Part shown: in pieces, positions 1 through 6,438 of the stretch | How positions within the stretch are numbered: the stretch's first letter is position 1 | Layout of the letters: every line of letters starts with the position of its first letter | Assembly (NCBI GenBank): GCA_002362155.1 | Contig: DETN01000185.1 | Span: 1 to 13,042, forward strand | Source of the DNA: Lachnospiraceae bacterium UBA3287 | GTDB taxonomy: Bacteria > Bacillota > Clostridia > Lachnospirales > Lachnospiraceae | Reading direction: 5' to 3' | Length of the DNA: 13,042 nucleotides | Notes under the pieces: generated by a model | Database searches by the model: none | What the model was told of the DNA's origin: nothing | Seen by the model: only the letters and a program-made list of their open reading frames with translations | Program-made: the position numbers and the translations under genes

Positions 1-1828
1 CTGTCTGTTCCTTTCCGTTGACGGAAATAAAAGCTTCGAAGCTGTCTCCTTCTCCCAGGTCTCCGCCCTGGGCAGAGAAGGACAGGGTATAGAAGCCCCC
101 TTCCTCTGCGGTCACGTTCTGGGACACGGAAAATTCCATGTCCTTATCAGACCAGAAATGGATGGCCATGGTCCCGTCTTTTGCGTCTGCCATCTTGTCC
201 TGGAAGTCCAGGCAGGAGCCCCCGCTCTTTACGTCCAGCTTCCACATGGATACGTCGCTTTCCTCCAGGGAGGGATTGCGGACCAGGTTCCTGTTGCTGA
301 CCTTCAGATGACAGACCGCTTCAAGGCCGGTTTCTGTCACCCCGTGGATGTCATAGGTCCCGGGTCTTGTGGTATTCAGGTCCTCCGTATTCCAGGTCAC
401 GGATACGGGGCCGCTCTTTGTCCTGTCGGAATAAACGACCATGATCCGGGAGGGAAGCTCGTATCCTCCGCCGGCCATCATTTCCACTTCCGGCTCTTCA
501 ATGGACTGGAGGACGTTTTCCCCCTCGGCCCCGTAAAAGAGCCATTTCCATACACCCAGGGAGGGCAGGGCCCTGCCGTCAAAGTCGAACATGGCCTGAT
601 TGTCCCAGGAGGAGCCTCCGTAGTACTGACCCGCATCCTCCGGGTCATAGTCAGAGGCATAGGAGGAGGCCCAGCCGGATCCGTATGTTTCCCATTTCTC
701 CCGGTTGGAGGCAAGGACGGCGTTATCTCCAGTATAGTGCTGCACCGGCACCCAGGCGATCTCCCAGTAGAAGACCCCCAGGCCCCCTGCGCCCGCCACA
801 GCGGCGCATACGTCTCTGACGGCGTGGGCCTGACCCTGCACGGAGGCAGGATAGCCTTCCGGGAGAGGGCCCTCTCCCACCGAGTTGCCGGATCCGTCCC
901 CGTCTTCCAGAGTCCAGGGATAGGAGGTTTCCAGAACGCAGACGTCCTTTCCGGTCTGTTTTTTCAGGTCGCGGAGGACTTTTTCCAGATCCTCCACGCT
1001 TCCGTGCCAGTACATGTAGTAGGACAGGCCGAAGACGTCATAATCCACATGGCACTCCTCCAGGATTTCTGCCCAGCGGCTGAGCTTTTCCGGCTCGGAG
1101 ATCTCCGTGAAATGGACCGCCACCCTGGCGTCCGTCACTTCTCTGACGCTTTCGGAAGCCGCCTTAAGGAGCTCTGCCACCTCTTTTTTGACAGCCTCTC
1201 CCGCCATGCCGTTGTTGATCTCGTTTCCGATCTGGACCATGCCTATATCGGCGCCGGCCTTTTGTATTTCCCTGAGGCTTTCTTCGGTAAACTTTCCGAT
1301 GGCTTTTTTCTTTTCCGCAAGGTCCATCTTTGCCCAGGCCCTGGGGGTCATCTGCTTGGCGGGATCCGCCCAGAAATCGGAATAGTGGAAATCCACCAGA
1401 AGCTTCATGCCGTACTCTGCCGCCATCCTTCCGATCTCTCCTGCCCTTTTTACATCGCAGTTGCCGCCTCCGAAGCCGTGTCCCTCTTCGTCGTAGGGAT
1501 CGTTCCAGACACGCACCCGGATCCAGTTGATGCCGGCGTCGGCAAGAATGCGGAAAAGATCCGCCTCCTGTCCCTTTTCGTCATAGTAGCGGACCCCGCT
1601 TTCGGTCTCTGAAAGGAAGCTGGATACGTCGGCTCCCCTGATGAAGTCCTCCGTGATGCCCTCTACCGGCTCGACGAAAATATCGGCCTTTTCCGCGGCG
1701 GCAGGAAGAGCGGCCTGGTATACAGGGGCCGCCGGTTCTACGGACTCTTCCGCTTTTCCCCCGGCACATCCTGCAAGAAGGACCGCCGCAAGGACCGCTG
1801 CTGTGGTTTTCATGAATCTGGTGCGCAT
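1..1828 (-). CDS. GH53 endo-beta-1,4-galactanase, lipoprotein, 3' end off the window
   Basis: Arabinogalactan endo-beta-1,4-galactanase, predicted to cut beta-1,4-galactan outside the cell. 609 codons are visible with no stop, so the C-terminus lies beyond the left edge. Residues 1-21 are a lipoprotein signal with lipobox LLAGC (Cys21). The GH53 barrel spans about 60-435: DFHYSDFW at 146-153, the acid/base Glu203 in QIGNEINNGM, and the probable nucleophile Glu300 in VLETSYPW. A short Ig-like beta domain follows (about 455-511, with the TRPGTYDI pattern). From about 513 there is a carbohydrate-binding-like beta-sandwich start (NLVRNPSLEE), which is cut by the window edge. The ATG at 1828 is chosen because GGGAGGG lies about 9 nt upstream; Met6 (1813) is an alternative. 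It lies 70 nt behind the GH1 gene on the same strand, so co-transcription is likely. Family assignment is firm. Substrate is inferred from the family, and the identity of the last domain (CBM61-like?) is a guess. Confidence 0.9.
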   Translation of the reverse strand, partial: MRTRFMKTTAAVLAAVLLAGCAGGKAEESVEPAAPVYQAALPAAAEKADIFVEPVEGITEDFIRGADVSSFLSETESGVRYYDEKGQEADLFRILADAGINWIRVRVWNDPYDEEGHGFGGGNCDVKRAGEIGRMAAEYGMKLLVDFHYSDFWADPAKQMTPRAWAKMDLAEKKKAIGKFTEESLREIQKAGADIGMVQIGNEINNGMAGEAVKKEVAELLKAASESVREVTDARVAVHFTEISEPEKLSRWAEILEECHVDYDVFGLSYYMYWHGSVEDLEKVLRDLKKQTGKDVCVLETSYPWTLEDGDGSGNSVGEGPLPEGYPASVQGQAHAVRDVCAAVAGAGGLGVFYWEIAWVPVQHYTGDNAVLASNREKWETYGSGWASSYASDYDPEDAGQYYGGSSWDNQAMFDFDGRALPSLGVWKWLFYGAEGENVLQSIEEPEVEMMAGGGYELPSRIMVVYSDRTKSGPVSVTWNTEDLNTTRPGTYDIHGVTETGLEAVCHLKVSNRNLVRNPSLEESDVSMWKLDVKSGGSCLDFQDKMADAKDGTMAIHFWSDKDMEFSVSQNVTAEEGGFYTLSFSAQGGDLGEGDSFEAFISVNGKEQT

Positions 1829-1852
1829 GTGTTTATGCCCTCCCGTAACAAG

Positions 1853-1874
1853 AGGCCGCCCGCAAAGGCAGCCT
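1853..1874 (-). other. Intercistronic hairpin between GH1 and GH53 genes
   Basis: An 8-bp stem (AGGCUGCC paired with GGCGGCCU, including one G-U pair) with a 6-nt loop lies between the GH1 stop and the GH53 ribosome site. No T-run follows on the minus strand, so it does not look like an intrinsic terminator. A role in mRNA processing or in setting the GH1:GH53 ratio is possible but unproven. Confidence 0.35.
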
Positions 1875-1898
1875 TCCCGATCTGTGTTTAGCTTTCGA

Positions 1899-3371
1899 TC
1901 AGTCGATTTCCTCTCCGTTGGATCTGCATACCTTCTGGTACCAGTAGAAGGAATCCTTTCTGCTCCTTGAGAAATCACCGGTGCCGTCGTCGTGCCTGTC
2001 CACGTAGATGAAGCCGTAGCGCTTTGCGTACTGGCCCGTTCCGGCGGATACCAGGTCGATGGGGCCCCAGGTGGTGTAGCCGATGAGAGGGACGCCGTCC
2101 TTTACGGCTTCCTTCATGGCCTTTATATGCTCCCTGAAATAGGAGATGCGGTAGTCGTCGTGCACGGACCCGTCCTCTTCCACTTTGTCAAAGGCGCCGA
2201 AGCCGTTCTCCACTACCATAAGGGGAAGGCCGGGATAACGGCCGGCAAGTTTGTTAAGCGTATAGCGCAGTCCGTCGGGATCGATCTGCCAGCCCCAGTC
2301 GGAGGCCTTCAGATAGGGGTTCTTCGCTCCGCCCATCATGTTGCCTTTTACCTGCTCTGCGTCGTCCCTCACCGTCACGCAGTTGGACATGTAGTAGGAG
2401 AAGGTATAGAAGTCCACAGTGCCCCTGCGGATGATCTCCAGATCTGCCTGATCGTCCATGAAGGAGGTATCCAGGCCCTGGTCCTCAAAGAACTTTCTGG
2501 CAAAGGAGGGATACTCTCCTCTGACCTGAACGTCGCCGCAGAGGTTGTTGCAGAAGTTGTCCCTCTTCTGGCACTCCAGGATGTCCTTCGGATTGGGGGA
2601 CAGGGGATACCAGGTGATATGGCAGATCATGTTGCCGATCATGAAATCGGGATTGATCTTATGGCCCTCAATGACAGCCCTGGCGGAAGCCACGAACTGG
2701 TTGTGAAGGGCTCCGGCCTGCATCTGGGGATCGTTTTCCATTTCGGGAATGGTGCAGGGCTTTGTCCTCTGAAGATCCTTATCCTGAACGATACCCAGGC
2801 TGTAGAGAGCGCCCATCTTAGGCTCCATAAGGCCGATATTGATCTCGTTGAAGGTCAGCCAGTATTTTACCTTGTCCTTATAGCGCTTAAAGCAGGTGAC
2901 GGCATACTTTACGAAGAGGTCGATGACCCTTCTGTCGGAGAAGCCCTTATATTTGGTCACGATGGCCCAGGGAATCTCATAGTGGCAGAGGGTGACCAGG
3001 GGCTCGATGCCGTTTTTGTGACATTCGTCGAAAACGGCGTCATAAAAGGCCAGGCCTTCCTCGTTGGGCTCTTCGTCGTCGCCGTTCGGGAAAATGCGGC
3101 CCCAGTTGATGGACATGCGGTAGCAGGTAAAGCCCATCTCGCCGAAGAGGGCGATATCTTCCTTATAGTGGTGATAGAGATCCACCGCCTCATGGGAGGG
3201 ATAGAAAACTCCTTCTTCAATGGTGGGACAAAAGGTCCTGGGCGTATTGACGTCTCCCCCTAAAAGCATATCCGGAACGGACAGGCCCTTGCCTCCCTCC
3301 AGATAGGCGCCTTCGCACTGATTGGCCGCCGTTGCGCCGCCCCATAAAAACCCTTCTCTGAAAACTGACAT
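1899..3371 (-). CDS. GH1 6-phospho-beta-glucosidase (BglA type)
   Basis: Cytosolic family 1 glycosidase of 490 aa, the usual GH1 length. It should hydrolyse 6-phosphorylated beta-disaccharides (cellobiose- or aryl-glucoside-like) delivered by a PTS. Visible signatures are the N-terminal FLWGGATAANQCEGA motif (residues 8-22), acid/base Glu176 in TFNEIN, and nucleophile Glu388 in VVENG. The C-terminal phosphate pocket is Ser442, Lys450 and Tyr452 in SAGTGQYAKRY, as in E. coli BglA; simple beta-glucosidases lack this set. The start at 3371 has AAAGGAAG about 5-6 nt upstream. There is no signal peptide. No PTS permease or BglG-type antiterminator gene is in the window. The adjacent GH53 gene raises the possibility that the natural substrate is a phosphorylated galactoside, but the sequence cannot decide between gluco- and galacto-specificity. 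Confidence 0.92.
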   Translation of the reverse strand: MSVFREGFLWGGATAANQCEGAYLEGGKGLSVPDMLLGGDVNTPRTFCPTIEEGVFYPSHEAVDLYHHYKEDIALFGEMGFTCYRMSINWGRIFPNGDDEEPNEEGLAFYDAVFDECHKNGIEPLVTLCHYEIPWAIVTKYKGFSDRRVIDLFVKYAVTCFKRYKDKVKYWLTFNEINIGLMEPKMGALYSLGIVQDKDLQRTKPCTIPEMENDPQMQAGALHNQFVASARAVIEGHKINPDFMIGNMICHITWYPLSPNPKDILECQKRDNFCNNLCGDVQVRGEYPSFARKFFEDQGLDTSFMDDQADLEIIRRGTVDFYTFSYYMSNCVTVRDDAEQVKGNMMGGAKNPYLKASDWGWQIDPDGLRYTLNKLAGRYPGLPLMVVENGFGAFDKVEEDGSVHDDYRISYFREHIKAMKEAVKDGVPLIGYTTWGPIDLVSAGTGQYAKRYGFIYVDRHDDGTGDFSRSRKDSFYWYQKVCRSNGEEID

Positions 3372-3446
3372 CGATTCTTCCTTTCTGCCGCCATACTGCC
3401 GCGGCGCCCTGACTCTGTTTGAAACATCCCCCGAAGCCTTTATGAT

Positions 3447-3493
3447 TTTCAGGTCTGATGCGGTTGAAGCAAATCAGACTGAAAGCCTGATTT
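3447..3493. promoter_or_regulatory. Palindrome cluster upstream of the GH1 gene
   Basis: Between the ABM terminator and the GH1 start there are three related TCAG/CTGA elements. TTTCAGGTCTGAT (3447-3459) is an almost perfect reverse complement of ATCAGACTGAAA (3473-3484), giving 12 pairs with one bulged G. AAATCAG (3471-3477) also pairs with CTGATTT (3487-3493). The two pairings share bases and exclude each other. This could be a double operator for a sugar regulator or an alternative leader structure. I could not find a convincing -35/-10 pair for GH1, and it does not resemble a BglG/LicT antiterminator site. Confidence 0.35.
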
Positions 3494-3527
3494 AAAACAA
3501 ATCGTGCACTTTGCACGATTTTGTTTT
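3494..3527 (-). terminator. Intrinsic terminator of the ABM gene (possibly bidirectional)
   Basis: A 10-bp perfect stem (AAATCGTGCA at 3499-3508 and TGCACGATTT at 3512-3521, 3-nt loop) extends to 15 pairs with one bulged T at 3522. On the minus strand it starts a few bases after the ABM stop codon and continues into TTTGTTTT. The plus-strand side is also T-rich, so it could stop transcription both ways. Confidence 0.8.
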
Positions 3528-3528
3528 T

Positions 3529-3858
3529 TTATTTTCTGATGAACTTCTGATCGGTGACCGGAGCGCTCTCATCGGATACATAGCGCTCCACCTTCATGTG
3601 CAGATCATATTTATCTCTCAAGGCGGCCAGCTTTCCCATCATGGGAGAAGCGTGGTGAACGTCAATGGATTCCTGGTCCTCCCAGCTGTCGATCAGAAGG
3701 ATGGTCTCCGGATCCTCTACCGGCTGGAAATATTCGTAGCGCAGATTCCCCTTCTCCGCCCGGATGTCGGCGACGACGCCGCTCGCCAGCATCTCCTTTG
3801 CGAATTTCAGGGCATTTCCGTTTTCTCCCGTGTAGTATAGGTTGACTGTTATGGCCAT
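3529..3858 (-). CDS. ABM-domain (putative quinol monooxygenase-like) protein
   Basis: Small cytosolic protein of 109 aa with the dimeric alpha+beta barrel fold of antibiotic-biosynthesis-monooxygenase (ABM/YgiN-like) proteins. The pattern is: an N-terminal beta strand (MAITVNLYY); a helix ending before a GNLRYEYFQ segment (about 38-46); the hallmark strand ILLIDSWEDQESIDVHHASP (about 53-72), with the conserved W-E and H residues; and a C-terminal strand around VERYVSD (89-95). Family members are cofactor-free monooxygenases acting on quinols or polyketides, or stress proteins of unknown substrate, so a reaction cannot be assigned. The ATG at 3858 is preceded by AAAGGAGAG with a 6-nt spacer. 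It appears monocistronic: a promoter candidate at 3961-3989 and a strong terminator right after the stop. Confidence 0.85.
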   Translation of the reverse strand: MAITVNLYYTGENGNALKFAKEMLASGVVADIRAEKGNLRYEYFQPVEDPETILLIDSWEDQESIDVHHASPMMGKLAALRDKYDLHMKVERYVSDESAPVTDQKFIRK

Positions 3859-3960
3859 CTTCCACTCTCCTTTCCTGTGTTGCTTCCCTGCCGTCCGCTC
3901 CCGCCTCTGTCCTTTTTCAAAAGGTGCCTGAAAGCGGAAAAACCTTACGGATCACAGGGA

Positions 3961-3989
3961 AATGTAATTCTTTCTGCCTTCTATGTTAA
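3961..3989 (-). promoter_or_regulatory. Candidate promoter of the ABM gene
   Basis: On the minus strand, TTAACA (3989-3984) and TACATT (3966-3961) are separated by 17 nt, a plausible sigma-A promoter giving a leader of roughly 95 nt. GTAATTC (3964-3970) and GAATTAC (4003-4009) form an inverted repeat around it and might be an operator. The rest of the 217-base gap 3859-4075 holds only a short CCTTTT/AAAAGG palindrome near 3911. Confidence 0.45.
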
Positions 3990-4031
3990 TTCGAAGGGGC
4001 GGGAATTACAATCCACTTTTGTCTGGCTCTC

Positions 4032-4070
4032 CGGCCCGGCAGGAAAATAAAAATGCAGAAAGCCGGGCCG
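4032..4070 (-). terminator. GC-rich inverted repeat after the GH25 gene, possible weak terminator
   Basis: CGGCCCGGC (4032-4040) and GCCGGGCCG (4062-4070) are perfect 9-bp arms around a 21-nt loop, starting 6 nt past the GH25 stop codon. No T-run follows the second arm on the minus strand; the T-rich stretch is in the loop. It may protect the mRNA end or be a poor terminator. Confidence 0.35.
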
Positions 4071-4075
4071 CCATA

Positions 4076-5071
4076 TCAGGATACGGGGATCAGCTCTATA
4101 TTCAGGTCCACATGGGAAGGGACTCCGTCCACTTTTCCCTCGTTGGTGTACTGCCAGACAGAAAAATGATAGGGGGTCTGGGGCTTTGGTTCATAGTCTG
4201 CGTACCATACAGGAAAGTCCTTAAGTTCTCCCAGTTCATATCCGAAGGCCTCCCAGACCATGTTGGAATAGAACATGGGGAGAAAGCCTTTTTCCCGGAT
4301 CCTTTCGCAGAAGGCCCGGACATTTTCCGTGGCCTGCTTCGGGGTCAGATCGTCTGTCCTTGCCTTGTCGAATTCGATGTGCTCCAGGTCGCAGACCAGG
4401 GGCAGAGAGACCTTCTTTCCGTCCAGGAGCTTTATCATAAAGTCCGCTTCCTCTATGGCCTCCCCGGGCGTAAGGGCCTGGGAGAAAAAGTAAAGGCCTG
4501 TGTCCATGCCGGCTTTCAGGGCCCCCTCCAGGTTCTGTCTGAAAAGCTTGTCCTCCACCAGTCCGGCATGACTGCCGTAGCCCCGGTAGCCTGCCCGGAT
4601 AAAGACGAACTCCACGCCCGCCTTTTTCACCTTATTCCAGTCAATGTCCCCGTTGAATTCGGATACGTCGATTCCCCTTCTGCAGCTGTATCTGCTGTCT
4701 CCCTCGTAGGTCATAAAGGACCCGATCTTCATAAAAAGATCATTGTCATAGGCAGAGCGGGGAACGTCAGGGTCGTACCCGGCCTCATACCGTTTCTGAT
4801 GAACGTCCACGAAGGAAAAGGTCTTTTCCTCCTCCTTCATCCCGTCCTGTTCCCCTTCTTCGGTTATCTCATCCTCTGAAGGGCCTGCTTCCTTATCCTC
4901 TCCTTCCTGTATGGATCCAACCTCTTCCTCCGGGACTTCTCCCGCCTCTGCTGTCAGCATCAGGCGGGACACGGGATAGGTCACATTCTCCCCTCCCCGG
5001 CGGCCGCAGCCTGTCAGCGCCAGGAGAACCACAAGCAGCAGCAGGACTCCCGGCGCAAAAAACTTCCTCAT
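4076..5071 (-). CDS. GH25 muramidase (lysozyme) lipoprotein
   Basis: Cell-surface N-acetylmuramidase of 331 aa. Residues 1-22 form a lipoprotein signal (hydrophobic LLLLVVLLALTGC, lipid Cys22). Residues about 41-82 are a very acidic Glu/Asp-rich linker, followed by a spacer to about 128. The GH25 domain covers about 131-331: RGIDVSEFNGDIDW (Asp135), FVFIRAGYRGYG (155-166), LYFFSQA (193-199), the DxE pair Asp228/Glu230 in LVCDLEH, PVWYADY (287-293) and a terminal SVWQYTN strand. All expected GH25 acidic residues are present, so it should be active. It stands alone, without holin or phage genes, so a housekeeping or competitor-directed wall role is more likely than phage lysis. The ATG at 5071 has AAAGGAA about 12 nt upstream, which is rather distant. 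No clear private promoter is visible. Confidence 0.92.
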   Translation of the reverse strand: MRKFFAPGVLLLLVVLLALTGCGRRGGENVTYPVSRLMLTAEAGEVPEEEVGSIQEGEDKEAGPSEDEITEEGEQDGMKEEEKTFSFVDVHQKRYEAGYDPDVPRSAYDNDLFMKIGSFMTYEGDSRYSCRRGIDVSEFNGDIDWNKVKKAGVEFVFIRAGYRGYGSHAGLVEDKLFRQNLEGALKAGMDTGLYFFSQALTPGEAIEEADFMIKLLDGKKVSLPLVCDLEHIEFDKARTDDLTPKQATENVRAFCERIREKGFLPMFYSNMVWEAFGYELGELKDFPVWYADYEPKPQTPYHFSVWQYTNEGKVDGVPSHVDLNIELIPVS

Positions 5072-5115
5072 ATAAAAATTGTATTCCTTTCGTTCATCAC
5101 CTTAAAAACGTCCCC

Positions 5116-5133
5116 GGGCCGGCCATCCGGCCC
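5116..5133 (-). terminator. Hairpin after the racemase-like gene
   Basis: A perfect 7-bp inverted repeat, GGGCCGG/CCGGCCC, with a 4-nt loop lies 13 nt after the stop codon. On the minus strand a TTTTT run follows after a 7-nt GC-rich spacer. It is a moderate candidate for an intrinsic terminator separating this gene from the GH25 gene. Confidence 0.5.
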
Positions 5134-5145
5134 TGCCGTATTTAC

Positions 5146-6321
5146 TTAAAGGCCCAGAACTCCGCTTCTTTTCAGGGATTCATAATCATAACCGTATTCT
5201 TCCAGGACCTGCCTGGTATGGGCTCCCAGAGGGGCGCCCGCTTCCCTGCCGCGGACAGGTTTGTTTCTGAACCGGATGGGAAAGCCCGGCTGCCGCACCT
5301 TCCGGTCTTCATTCCCGGCAAGAGGCAGCTCCCAGACCATTTCTCTTTCCCTGATCTGGGCATCATCATCCAGGGCCTCCTTCAGGGAAGAGACAGGCTC
5401 CACGCAGCAGTCCAGATTCCCGAAGATCTCTTTCCATTCATCCAGGGGCTTTGACAGGATGACCTCCGCCACTTTTTTTCTGATCTCCCGGACATTGGCC
5501 GGCATGGGCCCGCCCTCTGTCAGTTCGGGGCAGCCGATGGCCCCGCAGAAGGCCTTCCAGAATTTGGGCTCCAGAGATCCCACGCTCAAATATCTTCCGT
5601 CCATCGTTTCATAATATCCGTAGACGGATCCTCCGCCCAGTCTTCCCTCTTCCCGGCCGGTTTCCTGCCCGGTGGTCAGGTAGCGGACCCCGTCCATGCC
5701 TGTCAGGGGGATCAGACCGTCCAGCATGGAAACGTCTATATATTCTCCCTCTCCCGTCAGGGCCCTGTGGTGGACCGCCGCCAGGATCCCGATCACGGAG
5801 TTCATGGAGCCGCAGCAGATGTCCGCGATCTGCATGTTGGTGGGAGCGGGGCCTGAAGCGGCATAGCCCGCCATGGACAGGTTTCCGCTCCTTGCCATGT
5901 AGTTGCAGTCGTGGCCGGCCCGCTCTGCCATGGGACCGGTCTGGCCGTAGCCCGTCAGGGAGCAGTAGATGATCCGGGGATTGACGGCTCTCAGGTCCTC
6001 GTATCCCAGGCCCAGCCTCCCCATGACGCCGGGACGGAACTGCTCTATGACAATGTCATAGTCCATGATCAGCTTCTTAATGATGTCCTTTGCCTGCGGA
6101 TGCTTGAGATCCAGATAGATGTTTCTCTTGCCCCTGCCCAGCCAGGCCTCATTGGCGGACAGGTCCGTTCCTTCTATAAAGGGTTCATACTCCAGGACCA
6201 GGTCCCTCCTCTGGGGAGAAGAGATCTTGATGACCTGCGCTCCCATGTCGGAAAGCATCAGGGTGGCATAGGGCCCGGGAAGCAGGGTGGTAAAGTCCAG
6301 TATTTTCAGATCGTGCAGCAT
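5146..6321 (-). CDS. Class III CoA-transferase-fold protein, alpha-methylacyl-CoA racemase-like
   Basis: CaiB/BaiF-fold enzyme of 391 aa. Opening residues LKILDFTTLLPGPYAT and the DLKHPQAKDIIKKL segment are typical of the family. The catalytic set of alpha-methylacyl-CoA racemase appears at the right spacing: His137 in RAGHDCNY, Asp167 in QIADICCG and Glu251 in VGSLEPKFW. Gaps of 30 and 84 residues compare with 30 and 85 in human AMACR and mycobacterial MCR (from memory). In true CoA transferases only the Asp is needed. It is therefore predicted to epimerise a 2-methyl (2-arylpropionyl-like) acyl-CoA; the natural substrate is unknown. The start at 6321 is preferred over the upstream in-frame ATG at 6345 because GGAGG lies 7 nt before it. 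An extended -10 promoter lies 39 nt upstream, so it can be transcribed apart from the PreA-like gene. Confidence 0.85.
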   Translation of the reverse strand: MLHDLKILDFTTLLPGPYATLMLSDMGAQVIKISSPQRRDLVLEYEPFIEGTDLSANEAWLGRGKRNIYLDLKHPQAKDIIKKLIMDYDIVIEQFRPGVMGRLGLGYEDLRAVNPRIIYCSLTGYGQTGPMAERAGHDCNYMARSGNLSMAGYAASGPAPTNMQIADICCGSMNSVIGILAAVHHRALTGEGEYIDVSMLDGLIPLTGMDGVRYLTTGQETGREEGRLGGGSVYGYYETMDGRYLSVGSLEPKFWKAFCGAIGCPELTEGGPMPANVREIRKKVAEVILSKPLDEWKEIFGNLDCCVEPVSSLKEALDDDAQIREREMVWELPLAGNEDRKVRQPGFPIRFRNKPVRGREAGAPLGAHTRQVLEEYGYDYESLKRSGVLGL

Positions 6322-6359
6322 ATATATACCTCCGGTGGGCGGCACGCAGCCATCAGCCT

Positions 6360-6368
6360 ATTATAGCA
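6360..6368 (-). promoter_or_regulatory. Extended -10 promoter of the racemase-like gene
   Basis: On the minus strand this reads TGCTATAAT, a perfect TGn-extended -10 element. No good -35 is seen 17 nt upstream, as is common for extended -10 promoters. Transcription would start near 6353, about 32 nt before the start codon. Upstream, GGGGGAAA (6393-6400) and TTTCCCCC (6421-6428) form an 8-bp inverted repeat just after the PreA-like stop codon, without a T-run. Confidence 0.6.
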
Positions 6369-6438
6369 CGGGAGAGGCGTTTGAGGGGCGGCGGGGGAAA
6401 ATCACATGCCTTCCCGCCTCTTTCCCCCTCCTGGAGCT

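Noticed and set aside
158..1612. 484-codon open frame on the plus strand
   Set aside because: It lies antisense to the GH53 gene, whose product has clear catalytic motifs; the plus-strand translation has no recognisable domain. It is a composition shadow.
1992..3263. 423-codon open frame on the plus strand
   Set aside because: Antisense to the GH1 gene and without any family signature or ribosome site of note.
4076..5071. Prophage endolysin
   Set aside because: The protein has a lipoprotein signal and long linker, and no holin, tail or integrase genes are nearby.
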